The position numbers were made by a program, and so were the translations under genes. This document shows positions 1-10,226 of a DNA stretch of 64,000 bases, piece after piece; position 1 is the first letter of the stretch, and each line of letters starts with the position of its first letter. This stretch comes from Maea johnstoni (Eukaryota > Annelida > Polychaeta > Spionida > Magelonidae). The notes under the pieces were generated by a model. It worked only from the letters and a program-made list of their open reading frames with translations, made no database searches and was not told the origin of the DNA. The stretch covers positions 765,157-829,156 of the forward strand of contig OZ012700.1 in NCBI GenBank assembly GCA_963942565.1. Direction: 5' to 3'.

Positions 1-763
1 TCTAAGTATAGTAAGAAATGCTACTTACAGTGCTCAAGCAGAAAGTTTTGCTACGTGAAGTGTAGATTTTTTTTATTGAGTCAGCCTCTTTTTGACTGAT
101 TAGACTTTAAGTAATTGAGTTCACTACCTCGGTAGAGAGACCCTAAGGTTTCATCCCACCCATTTGAATCTAAAATAGTGCAAGTTCTGACCACATTCAC
201 ATATATCAGATACTTGATACTTTGTAAATGGTATCCACTTAAATAACTCATTTTGCAGAGCTTAGTGACACTGTTTTAAGCCTGTACTGTGAACATTGAT
301 AAGTAGAACCAGAGGCATGTATACATGTACAATCCAAAAGAAAGGGGTGTGTTTTAAAAGTGGTTTTTGGTATCATTTTTTTTATCTACAAAACTAAAAT
401 GCAATATTTCTATTGGAAACGGAAAGTTTGAGGATTTTGAGTTGTCTCACATTTCACTTAAAAAAAAACATGCATCTATGCAACATAAGGGCTGATGGCC
501 TACTGTTGGCCAATCAATTCACACAAATGCTACATGAGGGCGTTGCAGTGGCAGTAACCCAGCATACGGCAGTGCCATCTATCAGACTTTTCACTTCCAA
601 CCGGCGGTCAAGTTGGACAAGTTGTAAATGGTCACCATATTTGTTGGTTAAAGCAGTAAAGTTTACGGAATGACTTTAATTTGAAATTCAGATTAATGCT
701 AATACAACAAGTATATTATTAACCTAAATAGAATTAAACTGTTTCTGTGATGAAATTTACATG
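1..763. other. AT-rich intergenic DNA, no gene seen
   Basis: I see no coding signal, RNA gene or clear repeat here. The one open stretch (413-673) has no recognisable domain and starts in a low-complexity context. Confidence 0.5.
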
Positions 764-1069
764 GTCTTAGCCAGCAGGGCGTCTGGGTGTCTTTTTGGAC
801 ACCCAAACCCTTAAAAAGCACCCATCAGGACACCCAAATTCTTTTGAGAGGAATTTCTTAAAATGTCAATCTCAAGCATATCATTGAATTTTTTCATCAT
901 CATATAATTCCCATGACCTTACATAAGGATATCATGCCTTATTTTGATAAATATATACATGTTTATGGTTGAAATCTGAGTTTATTGTGGTCCCCCTTAA
1001 AAATTTGGATGCCCAAAAATTTTACAGTGGCCAATTTTAGGCACCCAGTTTCTTATTCCTGGCTAAGAC
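764..1069 (+). repeat. 306-bp MITE-like repeat, GTCTTAGCCAG family, copy 1
   Basis: It begins GTCTTAGCCAG and ends CTGGCTAAGAC, giving terminal inverted repeats. A second copy of exactly the same length lies in opposite orientation at 7399-7704, with shared internal blocks such as the GGGTGTC..GGACACCC motif. No coding capacity. The superfamily is not settled; the other copy suggests an imperfect 8-9 bp target duplication. Confidence 0.75.
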
Positions 1070-2180
1070 CCTCATGAAAATCCAGAATATTTGCTGGAAG
1101 AAGGCATATCATGTGAATTAATGACACCTTTTTGACAAAGAAGCCAAACTTTGGTTTCCATTTAGATTTTAGGGTTTCTATGTTAAACCATCTCTGCTAA
1201 CACAAGATTAGAGGATGGCATTGAACCTTACAAGTGCAACACCGAACATCCACAATAAAATATTGTTGCATATATACTAAGGTATAATATAAACTCGCGC
1301 AGCGGCGATCACAGTACACACTGACGCCAGTTTTTTACCGTCCGCAACTTCTGTCTGTTTGTCTCATCTCGCTTGACGATAATCTCGCATGAAATGAAAA
1401 TCACTTTTTTCTTTAAAAGCACATTTTTCAGCCAGATCTTTTCATGTTTTAAGTATTACTCAATCAAATAAAAAATATGGATTGTTTCTGTTAAATTGTA
1501 TCAAAATACTGTTTTGCCTGCCGAAGACCACTCAAAAAATGGTGCTCTTTATCGGCAGAATATGGCACAAAAATGTCATCAGCGAAATCCCGTCATGCAC
1601 AACGATAGTGGCACCATGAGATGTCGACATGAGCACCAGTGGAGGAAATCCGCAACAATGAATTTCTGTCTTTCCGTGGATCAATTTCAATACGGTTTTA
1701 AATTGTTAGAACCGCCACAATTAATTCTACTTGTCTCTCAATTCTAGTATCTAGAAATCTGTTTCAAAATGACGATTTTGCAACATGTTGAAATCATAGT
1801 AATTTTATGCCATATTTTCGGTCAATCGCTACTCATACGGTGTATTGCACAAACATATAGCTCATCTCAAGGCTACAAGGTCTAGTAGTCGTTGGACGTC
1901 CACTGTGACACTGCAGCAGGAGCTTGGGTGTCACTGTGACAGTACCGGAAGCGTCCAATGTCACATTGGACGGTTCAAGATAAATCCGCTAGTTTTTGTT
2001 CTAAATTTAAACACACTTGGCGTGTATAAACACAATCGTACGGTGCGCGCATGAAATCTCTACAGTTTATGTTTAGGCAAATAAATTTAGTCTTTGTCAT
2101 ATCTTCGAAACATCGTTTATATACTAACGTTGTGTTGCATCAAAGTCGGCTGTGACTGTGACATCGCGTACTTCGGTGGA

Positions 2181-2391
2181 CAAATGTCACATTGGAGCGT
2201 TCCAATTTCCTCCGCTACGTGGCCACATAGTCGAAAATGTCACATTGGAGCGTTCCAATTTCCTCCGCTACGTGGCCACATATTTGGAAATGTCACATTG
2301 GAGCGTTCCAATTTCCTCCGCTACGTGGCCATTTAATATAAAATGTCACATTGGAGGGTTCCAATTTCCTCCGCTACGTGTCCGTTTACTC
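2181..2391 (+). repeat. 53-bp tandem repeat, 4 copies, in the left foldback arm
   Basis: The unit TGTCACATTGGAGCGTTCC.. followed by a CCGCTACGTGGCC block starts at 2185, 2238, 2291 and 2344, an exact 53-bp period. Each unit holds the near-palindrome TTGGAGCGTTCCAA. The opposite arm has three copies in reverse orientation (8130-8290), so copy number changed after the arms formed. The frame is open by chance; I do not regard it as coding. Confidence 0.9.
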
Positions 2392-2467
2392 AAGAATGAA
2401 CCTATTTTCATAGATACCACCTATTTTGGGGGGAGATAAAGGTCACAATTTATTTATTTCTTTTTTT

Positions 2468-2840
2468 TGGGGGGGGGGGGGGGGATGGGGGGTCAGATGA
2501 AATAACCGTGAACACTGTATAAAGGGGTTAGATACTTCTTTCTTAATGCTCACTGAACAGAATTAAGGTACATACATACATACATATATCATACATACAT
2601 ACATACATACGTACGTACGTACATACATGCATGCATACATACATACATATGGATAGGCAGATTGATAGATAGGTAGATCATGCAGTTCCTAAACTGTCAT
2701 GGTGAAGGCAGTAAGTTATATCATTCATCTATATGCCTGTCCGCATTTCTACCTATCTATCTAAACACTTCACTATCTATGTCTGAATACGCACGCACAC
2801 ACTCACAGATACATACACATATTACTTACCTACGTACCTT
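2468..2840. repeat. Poly-G tract and (ATAC)n / (GTAC)n microsatellite, left arm
   Basis: A G-run of about 17 bases at 2468-2484 is followed by ATAC/GTAC tetranucleotide repeats (2570-2650) and mixed tetranucleotides to 2840. The mirror image lies at 7715-8058 in the right arm (poly-C and GTAC repeats). Confidence 0.85.
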
Positions 2841-2841
2841 A

Positions 2842-3088
2842 GGCCTAAAAAAATAAATTGTTTGTTTCCTGTAACACCCCAGGAAAAATTAGGGTAGGTA
2901 GGTAGGAAAATGTTTTTATTTTAAGAAATCTTTTTAGTGATAAATGGTAGCCTCACAGTTGAGCTGTTCATGTTTTTCATTCGGAATACCATGTTTTTGA
3001 TTCAAAATGTCATAAAAAGATTTCGGGTAGGGCCAAAAATATAGGGTAGGTAGGGTTACAGGAAACAAACAATTATTTTTTTTAGGCC
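2842..3088 (+). mobile_element. Harbinger-like MITE copy 1 (GGCCTAAA family), 247 bp
   Basis: The ends are GGCCTAAAAAA and TTTTTTAGGCC, followed inwards by GTTTGTTTCCTGTAAC and its complement. It is flanked by TTA on both sides (2839-2841, 3089-3091). The opposite foldback arm (about 7370-7395) preserves the empty site with a single TTA, which directly shows the insertion and the 3-bp duplication. GG-starting termini and a TWA target match PIF/Harbinger. Other copies lie at 31818, 32938 and 34539. Confidence 0.85.
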
Positions 3089-3204
3089 TTAACATACATA
3101 CATACACATTTCGGTATATACAAGAATATAAACATAAATACACACATGCATACATACATGCATACAAACATACATACATACAGTTATAAGTATACTAACA
3201 CGCA

Positions 3205-3206
3205 CG

Positions 3207-3243
<37 letters not shown>
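3205..3243. repeat. (CA)n(TA)n microsatellite at the inner end of the left arm
   Basis: Mixed CA then TA dinucleotides; the mirror of the (TA)n(GT)n array at 7160-7262. Confidence 0.85.
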
Positions 3244-3560
3244 CAGGGTCTGACACTTAGTTTTTGAGGCAGGGGCCCGGAGGGCCCCAAAAATTTTGGG
3301 CTGATGATCCTGTGGAAAAAGTTGGGGGCCCGGAGGTGCTCTGAGATGCATTCTCCTGCATTTTCAGAGCAGTTATAGGAACATTATTTTCACTGTAAAT
3401 ATATCTAAACTTTGTTTGAAATTTGGACAAAAAAAACAATCTGGAATATATGAACATTTCATATTCATATAATTGTCTATCTATATGACCATGACAATTG
3501 CTTGCTATTAGTCTATTAGTTTTTACATGCTTTTCTTTATCTTTGTAGGTCCCTTCATGC
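3244..3560 (+). repeat. hAT-like repeat fragment starting CAGGGTCTGACAC
   Basis: The start CAGGGTCTGACACTTAG resembles the terminus of the element at 47834 (CAGGGCCCGACGCTAAG). GGGCCCGGAGGG-rich blocks follow, then AT-rich sequence. The other end is not clear, so this is probably a partial copy. Confidence 0.5.
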
Positions 3561-4217
3561 ACATGTCCCTAGACACTTCCTTTGCCGTGTAGTGTTGCTT
3601 GCCGCACCAGTAGTTCCTCATCCTCATCCTTATTCTTCGACCTCTTTAAGGCACACCTCCTCGTGGTAGAGGTTGGATATAGAGCATCCACTGCATAACC
3701 AGCAACACTTCCCTTTCCTTAATTCTATTCCTATAGACTTGCCTATTTAACCAACCTTATCTTCTGTAGTTTTGCACTTTGTAGTTTGCTTTGCTGTGTA
3801 GTTTTGTACCCCTATCCACTGCTTAGTTCCCTTTAGAATTTTTATCTTAGTTCAATACATGGTTTGCTGGTTATAATGCATGGGTGCTCTTAACCGAGAT
3901 GCCTTCTTTCTTTCAGGAACCAGAACAGCAGGGCAGCTCATAAAGTGAAAACATTTATGTGTGCTTCCCAAAATAAAAGATATGTTAATAATAACCAATG
4001 GCTCATAAGAAATACAATTTTGCTGCCCAAGCTCTACCTGGTAATATGCAACAGATACACAAGATTCTTCATCCTACCACTTCAGAGATATGTTATCACT
4101 TCACTATCATGAAGCAAAATATTGTAATAATTCAGAAATAAAAAAACATCACCTGAAACTACTGTTCTTGATCTTCCAGAAAATGTTTTGTTGTCGCTTT
4201 ATGAAATTAATTATATA
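3561..4217. other. Interior of the foldback element, no gene recognised
   Basis: AT-rich. Two acceptor-like sites stand out (CTTTGTAG at about 3548 and TTCTTTCTTTCAG ending at about 3917), with AATAAA about 45 bp after the second. The frame after the second closes after 8 codons. I cannot tie these to a known gene. Confidence 0.4.
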
Positions 4218-5334
4218 CTGTAGAACAGGTAAAGTTCGCGTGTGCGATTATTTCGCGAATACGCGAACTAGTATCGCACTCGCGAACTTAGCGCACGCGA
4301 TCAATTATATACATGGTAACGCTACCCACCACTGGAGGTGGTGGCGCGTCGGTCGGTGCATTCCACTCCTGGACCGTCGTGATGGTCGAGGTTTAAACGA
4401 AGAAAAATACGTCCAATAACTTCCCAAAGCTATCATAATATGATACATTGGTAACTTGTGAATAAGTTACCAATGTATCATAACATAATTTGCATTCTTA
4501 CATCTCAAATTTCTAGGATACCTGGGCCAATCTATGGATCTCTTACGAGAAACAAGATGGCTGCCATCATTGTTCGATAGACTCGGACAGGTGCTGCGAT
4601 GGTAATATTTGATAATTATCAACATACATACATGTGTATGTTGATAATTATCAGAATGATGGATATCATAAATACATTGGTAACATATGAATACGTTACC
4701 AATGTATCATAACATAATTCGCATTCTTACATGTGAAATTTCTAGGATACCTGGGCCAATCTATGGATCTCTTACGAGAAACAAAATGGCTGCCACCATT
4801 GTTCGATAGACTCGGACAGGTGATGCGATGGAAACATTTGATAATTATCAACATGCATACATGTGTATGTTGATAATTATCAGAATAATGGATATTATAA
4901 AGAAATAATGATATTGTTCCTGACTTGAATTGAATCGTTGCCAATTTACTGTTTACGGCAATACGTGTATTTGCAGTTGACGAATATATACCAGCATAGC
5001 GTGATTCTCACTCGTAGCCGGTCCTAGGCTGAAACGAAGGGGAATACATGCAACAACTTCACAAACTCATTATAATATGACACATTGGTAACTTATGAAA
5101 AAGTTACCAAGGTATCATATTATAAATGGCATGTTTACCAGTCCAATTTTGTTGAATCTTCTGCCAGATTATAGCAGCAAGATGGCCGCCGAATAATTGC
5201 ATTTTTAAGATTTCTGTTTGGTTCAATAGATGGCGCTGAAGAACATGCTCACACACGAAATAAAGTTCACGCGAAAAACCGAAAAATCGGCTTTTCGCGA
5301 AATTTTTGTAGCGCGATATATACCTATTCTACAG
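4218..5334. mobile_element. Tc1/mariner-like non-autonomous element, CTGTAGAACAGG ends, 1.1 kb
   Basis: The left end CTGTAGAACAGGTAAAGTTCGCG pattern is mirrored by ..CCTATTCTACAG at the right end, and TA lies on both sides (4216-4217, 5335-5336). GCG/CGCGAA-rich subterminal blocks occur at both ends. There is no transposase frame. The interior holds a 229-bp tandem repeat. Confidence 0.7.
4430..4920. repeat. 229-bp tandem repeat, 2 copies plus a decayed third, with internal hairpins
   Basis: ATACATTGGTAAC starts at 4443 and again at 4672. Each unit contains two inverted repeats: GATACATTGGTAAC pairing with GTTACCAATGTATC, and TGATAATTATCAACATACA pairing with TGTATGTTGATAATTATCA. A weaker third match occurs around 5079-5125. 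Confidence 0.8.
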
Positions 5335-5336
5335 TA

Positions 5337-6215
5337 ATATTTGACCTGTGTGAAACTAAGATTTGGCAGAGAACATTCAGAGTTAGATTTACTACAAATT
5401 AATAATCCCCTGTGATTTCTTGATGTGTAACTATAAGTATCTTAATCACATCCTTTATCTATTTCTATGGGTGAACTTGTCTTTGGAAGTCATGAAGGAA
5501 AAGGGAGACCAGCAAGGAACAAATTCTGAGATTATAAGGAATTCCAAAATTTCATTTACCCTATAAGAGTACCACTTTAGATGTAGAAAAAAATATCTGA
5601 AAGAAGAAACATTAATATCTTAAACACTTCAAACCTCCTCAATCGCCCTATGTGCTTTTATTCTTTAGATCTTTATGTTTTATTCGACAAATCATCGACT
5701 GAACAGAAAATTAAGGTGTTGAATTACATTACCCATATTCTGATTGTTAAGTTGCCACATTGCAGGTGCAAAAAGTCAATACAGAAGATTCATTTCAAGG
5801 CAAAAAACATACAATTGAAATTCAAATCAAAATGTGGAGGTACAAATACAAGAAATACAAAGAAAACCAGGCAGATATTATCAAATTGGCAGGACTATCT
5901 GAAAGCCTGGCGGGACTATCTGATCTTTGGTCCAACTTGCCCCGCATGACTACCTGGGTTGGCCGGGTACTGTTGATCCCTGAACATGATTCCATTTTAT
6001 ATTATTTCATATCATCAATAATCTTGTTCAGTCACAGGAGAAGGTTATCAACATTTCATTAGATTTCATTTCACATCAACATTTTATTAAATTTATTTCC
6101 TAAGTACATCATGAACTTATTCACCTTATAAAATATTCCACTCAAACCAGACAATCATCATCAAATTTATCAGCATTTCATCAAAACATATTTCATAGTA
6201 CGCAATTTCTTATCC
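5337..6215. other. AT-rich interior of the foldback element, no gene called
   Basis: One open stretch follows an AG at 5764-5765 and runs about 70 codons. It has lysine-rich composition and no domain I recognise. The 3' part grades into degenerate relatives of the 138-bp repeat. Confidence 0.4.
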
Positions 6216-6219
6216 TCAT

Positions 6220-6609
6220 TTAGGCACATCATCATCAACTTTAAGATTTCATTAAAATAGATTTCATTTAGTCAATTATTTCATGTATATGATCACATCA
6301 CCATCAACTAGAATGTTTCATCAAATTATATCTCATTTACGCAATTCTCCTATGCACATTTTCACATCATTATCAACTTCAAGATTTCATTAAAATAGAT
6401 TTCATTTAGTCAATTATTTCATGTATATGATCACATCACCATCAACTAGAATGTTTCATCAAATTATATCTCATTTACGCAATTCTCCTATGCACATTTT
6501 CACATCATTATCAACTTCAAGATTTCATTTAAATAGATTTCATTTAGTCAATTATTTCATGTATATGATCACATCACCATCAACTAGAATGTTTCATCAA
6601 ATTATATGG
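6220..6609 (+). repeat. 138-bp tandem repeat, about 2.8 copies
   Basis: ATTTCATTTAGTCAATT starts at 6261, 6399 and 6537, an exact 138-bp period. The unit is AT-rich with many ATCATCA and TTTCAT motifs. More divergent relatives extend upstream to about 6055. Confidence 0.9.
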
Positions 6610-6619
6610 TTGTAAGTAC

Positions 6620-6690
6620 GTGTGTGTGCATGTATGTAGGTATGTTTCTACATATGTATGTATGTATGTATGTAGGCGTGTATGTATGAT

Positions 6691-6762
<72 letters not shown>
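6620..6762. repeat. (GTAT)n then (TA)n microsatellite
   Basis: GTAT repeats, then about 35 TA dinucleotides ending at the terminus of the element that starts at 6763. Confidence 0.95.
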
Positions 6763-6765
<3 letters not shown>

Positions 6766-7159
6766 TCAAACCTCTATTAAGCGACCGCTCATGGGAAAAG
6801 TCAAAAGTGGTCTTTTAAAGAGGTGGTCTCTTAAGAAGGGGTTGAGGGTCTGAGTGAGGTTGTGAAAAAATAAAGAATTTCCAACAATGACCAGGTATTA
6901 TTGAGGTTGTTATGTTTATCTGCGTTTGTTGAAATTTTTTTTGCCCTTTCCAATATACAAGGCGTCTTGGCATTCAAGTGGCCGTTGAATGAAGGTCCAT
7001 TTACTCTTAGGGATAAAATATCATGGTCGTTGGTCGCGTCAAGCAAGTGGTCGCTTAATCAAGGTAAAATATACAGGGAATAGCCTTGGGGGGATTTGAA
7101 ACGGTCGTTCAAGGCAAGTGGTCGTTTAAGAGAAGTGGTCGTTGAGGCAAGTTTGACTG
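6763..7159. mobile_element. Tc1/mariner-like MITE, CAGTCAAACCTC ends, 397 bp
   Basis: It starts CAGTCAAACCTCTATTAAGCG and ends with the complement ..GTTTGACTG, with TA on both sides. Subterminal GTGGTC(T/G)TTTAA motifs recur in both orientations. It sits between two (TA)n arrays. It is a short non-coding derivative. Confidence 0.8.
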
Positions 7160-7165
7160 TATATA

Positions 7166-7261
<96 letters not shown>

Positions 7262-7340
7262 CATGCGTGCGTGTTAGTATACTTATAACTGTATGTATGT
7301 ATGTTTGTATGCATGTGTGTATTTATGTTTATATTCTTGT
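7160..7340. repeat. (TA)n(GT)n and (GTAT)n microsatellite
   Basis: The mirror of the left-arm microsatellites at 3092-3243. Confidence 0.9.
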
Positions 7341-7398
7341 ATATACAGAAATGTGTATACATGTATGTATGTTAAGGTACGTAGGTAAGTATGTCAGT

Positions 7399-7704
7399 GT
7401 CTTAGCCAGGATTTAGAAAGTGGGTGCCTAAAATTGGCAGTTGTAAAATTTTTGGGCGTCCAAATCTTTAAGGGGGGTCACAATATACTCATATTTAAAC
7501 CATAAACATGTATAAGTTTGTCAAAATAAGGCATGATATCCTTATACAATGACATGGGAATAAAATGGAGATGAAAAAATTCAATTATATACTTGAGATT
7601 GACATTTTAAGAAATTCTTCACAAATTGTTTTGGGTGTCCTGAAAGGTGCTTTTTAAGGGTTTGGGTGTCCAAAAAGACACCCAGACGCCCTGCTGGCTA
7701 AGAC
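7399..7704 (-). repeat. 306-bp MITE-like repeat, GTCTTAGCCAG family, copy 2
   Basis: Inverted relative to copy 1 at 764-1069. It is absent from the matching place in the left foldback arm, so it inserted after the arms existed. Flanks TATGTCAGT and TATGAAGT suggest an imperfect 8-9 bp target duplication. Confidence 0.75.
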
Positions 7705-7709
7705 TATGA

Positions 7710-8328
7710 AGTATGTGTATGTATCTGTGAGTGTGTGCGTGCGCATTCAGACATAGATAGTGAAGTGTTTAGATAGGTAGGTAGAAATGCGGACAGGCAT
7801 ATAGATGTATGATATAACTTACTGCCTTCACCATGACAGTTTAGGAACTGCATGATCTACCTATCTATCAATCTGCCTATCCATATGTATGTATGTATGT
7901 ATGTATGTACGTACGTACGTACGTACGTATGTATGTATGTTGTATGTATGTATGTATGTACCTTAATTCTGTTCAGTGAGCATTAAGAAAGAAGTATCTA
8001 ACCCCTTTATACAGTGGTCACGGTTATTTCATCTGACCCCCCCATCCCCCCCCCCCCAAAAAAAAATAAATAATAAATTGTGACCTTTATCTCCCCCAAA
8101 ATAGGTGGTATCTATGAAAATAGGTTCATTCTTGAGAAAACGGACACGTAGCGGAAGAAATTGGAACCCTCCAATGTGACATTTTATATTAAATGGCCAC
8201 GTAGCGGAGGAAATTGGAACGCTCCAATGTGACATTTTCGACTATGTGGCCACGTAGCGGAGGAAATTGGAACGCTCCAATGTGACTTTTGTCCACCGAA
8301 GTACGCGATGTCACAGTCACAGTCGCAC
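7710..8328 (-). repeat. Right foldback arm block: tetranucleotides, poly-C, three 53-bp repeats
   Basis: Reverse complement of 2150-2845. It contains GTAC/GTAT repeats (7885-7960), a poly-C run (8038-8058), and three copies of the 53-bp unit between about 8140 and 8290. Confidence 0.85.
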
Positions 8329-8338
8329 CGGCGGATCC

Positions 8339-9706
8339 ACACAGGTGATTCTGGTGACAAGTCACCGCTCAATTCAAAAAGTGGATGTTTGGCACCGGTC
8401 AAATCCGCTAGCTGATACCTGCCTGTTCACACCACCACTTTTTATACAGGCAGTTCGAGGGCATCATGACCCGAATAGATTTCCTTAAACCCCCCCTTGG
8501 GACGGGTGGATTTAATAAGGAAGAGGAGGCAGTCATCTGAACATTGTTCTCGCCAGACATAATTAATTAGTCCCCATGGGGAATTGATAAAGGCGGCAGA
8601 TATCGGCTGGCCGGGGGGTGATAGTAATTCCCTGTGGAGATGATTATCATACCTGGCAAACACGTGATTATACTCACCGCTAGGAGCACTGGTAAGCACC
8701 ATGCAACCATGGTTGGAGTGTTGCGAGTCATGCCGCAGCCGGACAACTGAAGCCATCTCTTCACTTTAAAGTAGAAGGTGACTTTGGGAACTTGGTATAC
8801 AAGTATAAACATTTCAAGATTTTTAGGAAATGATGAAAATTTTTAGGAGGTGGCATTGTAAAGGTATTCGGTTTATAGTCTTCTATTCGGTTTATTTGAA
8901 CATTAATGGTAGACTATACTGGTCAACATATATTGGTATCCAATTGCTCTTTTGCCAGTTTTGGATGGAGTGTATTCAGGATTAACTAGGTAAATGCATC
9001 AGTTAAATGAATCCCCTGGATGGGAGGGGGGGGGGGGGGGGGGTAGAATAGTGTTCTGACCTTCTGCCCTATTTAGTATAGTCCCAACCCATAGGGCACA
9101 TTTTTTGTCATTTATCCCCACCCCTGGGGCACATTTTGTGAACCATATTTTCTAGCCATGTGGGCATTAAATAATTGAATTTTTTTTTAAATTAAACTTT
9201 TATTGTTTTGATTTGGACAATGACAAGATCTAATTTCATTTGTTTGCTCACTGTTTGATGGCCGATGGGCTAATCAAAATCAAGTATTGGGAAAGTTTTA
9301 AGGAGGGTTTTGGAGGTATTCACTATCCCCGCCCTGTGGGGATATTGCATGTGTAGTGTAATGTAAGCAATCACTACAGTTTCAGAAATAAAGAATTATT
9401 TTACCCATACATAAGCCTTATATTATGAAATTCATTCCAAAGATCAGTAGTGAGTAATGAGTGGTTCAGTATATGGCTAAGAAATACTAGAAACAAAATG
9501 AAAATCTTTGAGAAGTAAGTTAATAAAATTTATAATTTTAAGTGCCACGAGTGGCTGAGAATACATCTCAGAGCGTCTAAAACCCTTGGGCTTATGGGGT
9601 CTTGAGCGGCCCCCAGACACACGACCACTAGTCCCGAGCACCTACGGTGCCTGGTGGCCATTTTCAGTTATGGCACCAGTCAAATTCAGGCCTGTATCCG
9701 CCCCTG
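8339..9706. mobile_element. Nested hAT-like non-autonomous element in the right arm, about 1.37 kb
   Basis: The left edge CGGCGGATCCACACAGG mirrors the right edge CCTGTATCCGCCCCTG. The flanks AGTCGCAC and AGTCGGTA form an 8-bp duplication with two mismatches. The left foldback arm lacks this DNA. CAGGGGCGGATNC termini with an 8-bp target are typical of hAT. No transposase is recognised; a poly-G run lies at about 9028-9047. Confidence 0.65.
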
Positions 9707-9995
9707 AGTCGGTACCGACTTTGATGCAACACAACGTTAGTGTATAAACGATGTTTCGAAGATATGACAAAGACTAAATTTATTTGCCTAAACATAAACT
9801 GTAGAGATTTCATGCGCGCACCGTACGATTGTGTTTATACACGCTAAGTGTGTTTAAATTTAGAACAAAAACTTGCACCTAGCGGATTTATCTTGAACCG
9901 TCCAATGTGACATTGGACGCTTCAGGTACTGTCACAGTGACACCCGAGCTCCCGCCGCAGTGTCACAGTGGACGTCACATGTGACGTCCAGCGAC
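9707..9995 (-). repeat. Outer right foldback arm
   Basis: Pairs with 1880-2150. Close to the tip it has short TGTCAC..GTGACA and GACGTC palindromes, including CCAATGTGACATTGG, which also occur in the left arm. Confidence 0.85.
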
Positions 9996-10226
9996 TACAA
10001 GATACTTCTCTCTCAAGGGGCTTCAAATGTTTCCGCGAAGGACAAATAAAGAATGACGTCACGGATAACACATTCGTAACTTTGTGACTGCATTTGAAGG
10101 GGAATGCAGATATATCCTCGAGCTGCGCGAGTATTTAAAGCTTTGCTTTCTCCTCATATTATTGCATATACACTGTAGTAAGGTTTAATATTAATGATCC
10201 GCAAAGGATGACATCTAAATATAGCC

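Larger units (their letters stand above)
1876..10001. mobile_element. Foldback (long inverted repeat) element, about 8.1 kb
   Basis: The left arm (about 1880-3243) is the reverse complement of the right arm (about 7215-9995) in collinear blocks: 1880-2150 with 9730-9995, 2150-2845 with 7715-8328, and 3092-3240 with 7220-7373. Gaps in the pairing are explained by nested insertions: a MITE at 2842-3088, a 306-bp repeat at 7399-7704 and a hAT-like element at 8339-9706. The tips share GTAGTCG.TGGACGTCC, and the flanks repeat TCTCAAGG. The middle (3244-7159) is a patchwork of other repeats; I recognise no transposase. The 8-bp duplication fits hAT, P or MULE-type integration, but the superfamily is unknown. 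It may be a foldback transposon or an inverted duplication of a shorter element. Confidence 0.7.
1286..10165 (+). repeat. Dispersed repeat family A, copy A, split by a foldback insertion
   Basis: The left part (1286-1875) and right part (about 10002-10165) match the two ends of the copies at 47780-48907 and 48908-49892. The left end carries CTCGCGCAG and the right end is CTGCGCGAG..TTTAAAGCTTTGCTTTCTC. The left part ends in TCTCAAGG and the right part starts again at TCTCAAGG. This is an 8-bp target duplication around the foldback insertion between them. No protein is encoded. Confidence 0.75.

Noticed and set aside
413-673. 86-codon frame near the left edge
   Set aside because: No domain, no splice or promoter support, and length within chance.
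2181-2391. CRISPR-like array
   Set aside because: Units are directly adjacent 53-bp repeats without spacers, in animal DNA; no cas genes.
2094-2439. Overlapping frames through the 53-bp repeats that look like a repetitive protein
   Set aside because: The frames follow the DNA repeat period and lie in a foldback arm; the other arm has a different number of units. No independent coding evidence.
3905-3975. Acceptor TTCTTTCTTTCAG with a short frame EPEQQGSS and AATAAA
   Set aside because: Only eight codons inside a foldback element; too little to call an exon.
5766-6062. Lysine-rich frame after an AG at 5765
   Set aside because: Weak polypyrimidine tract, no domain, AT-rich composition, and a position inside a mobile element.
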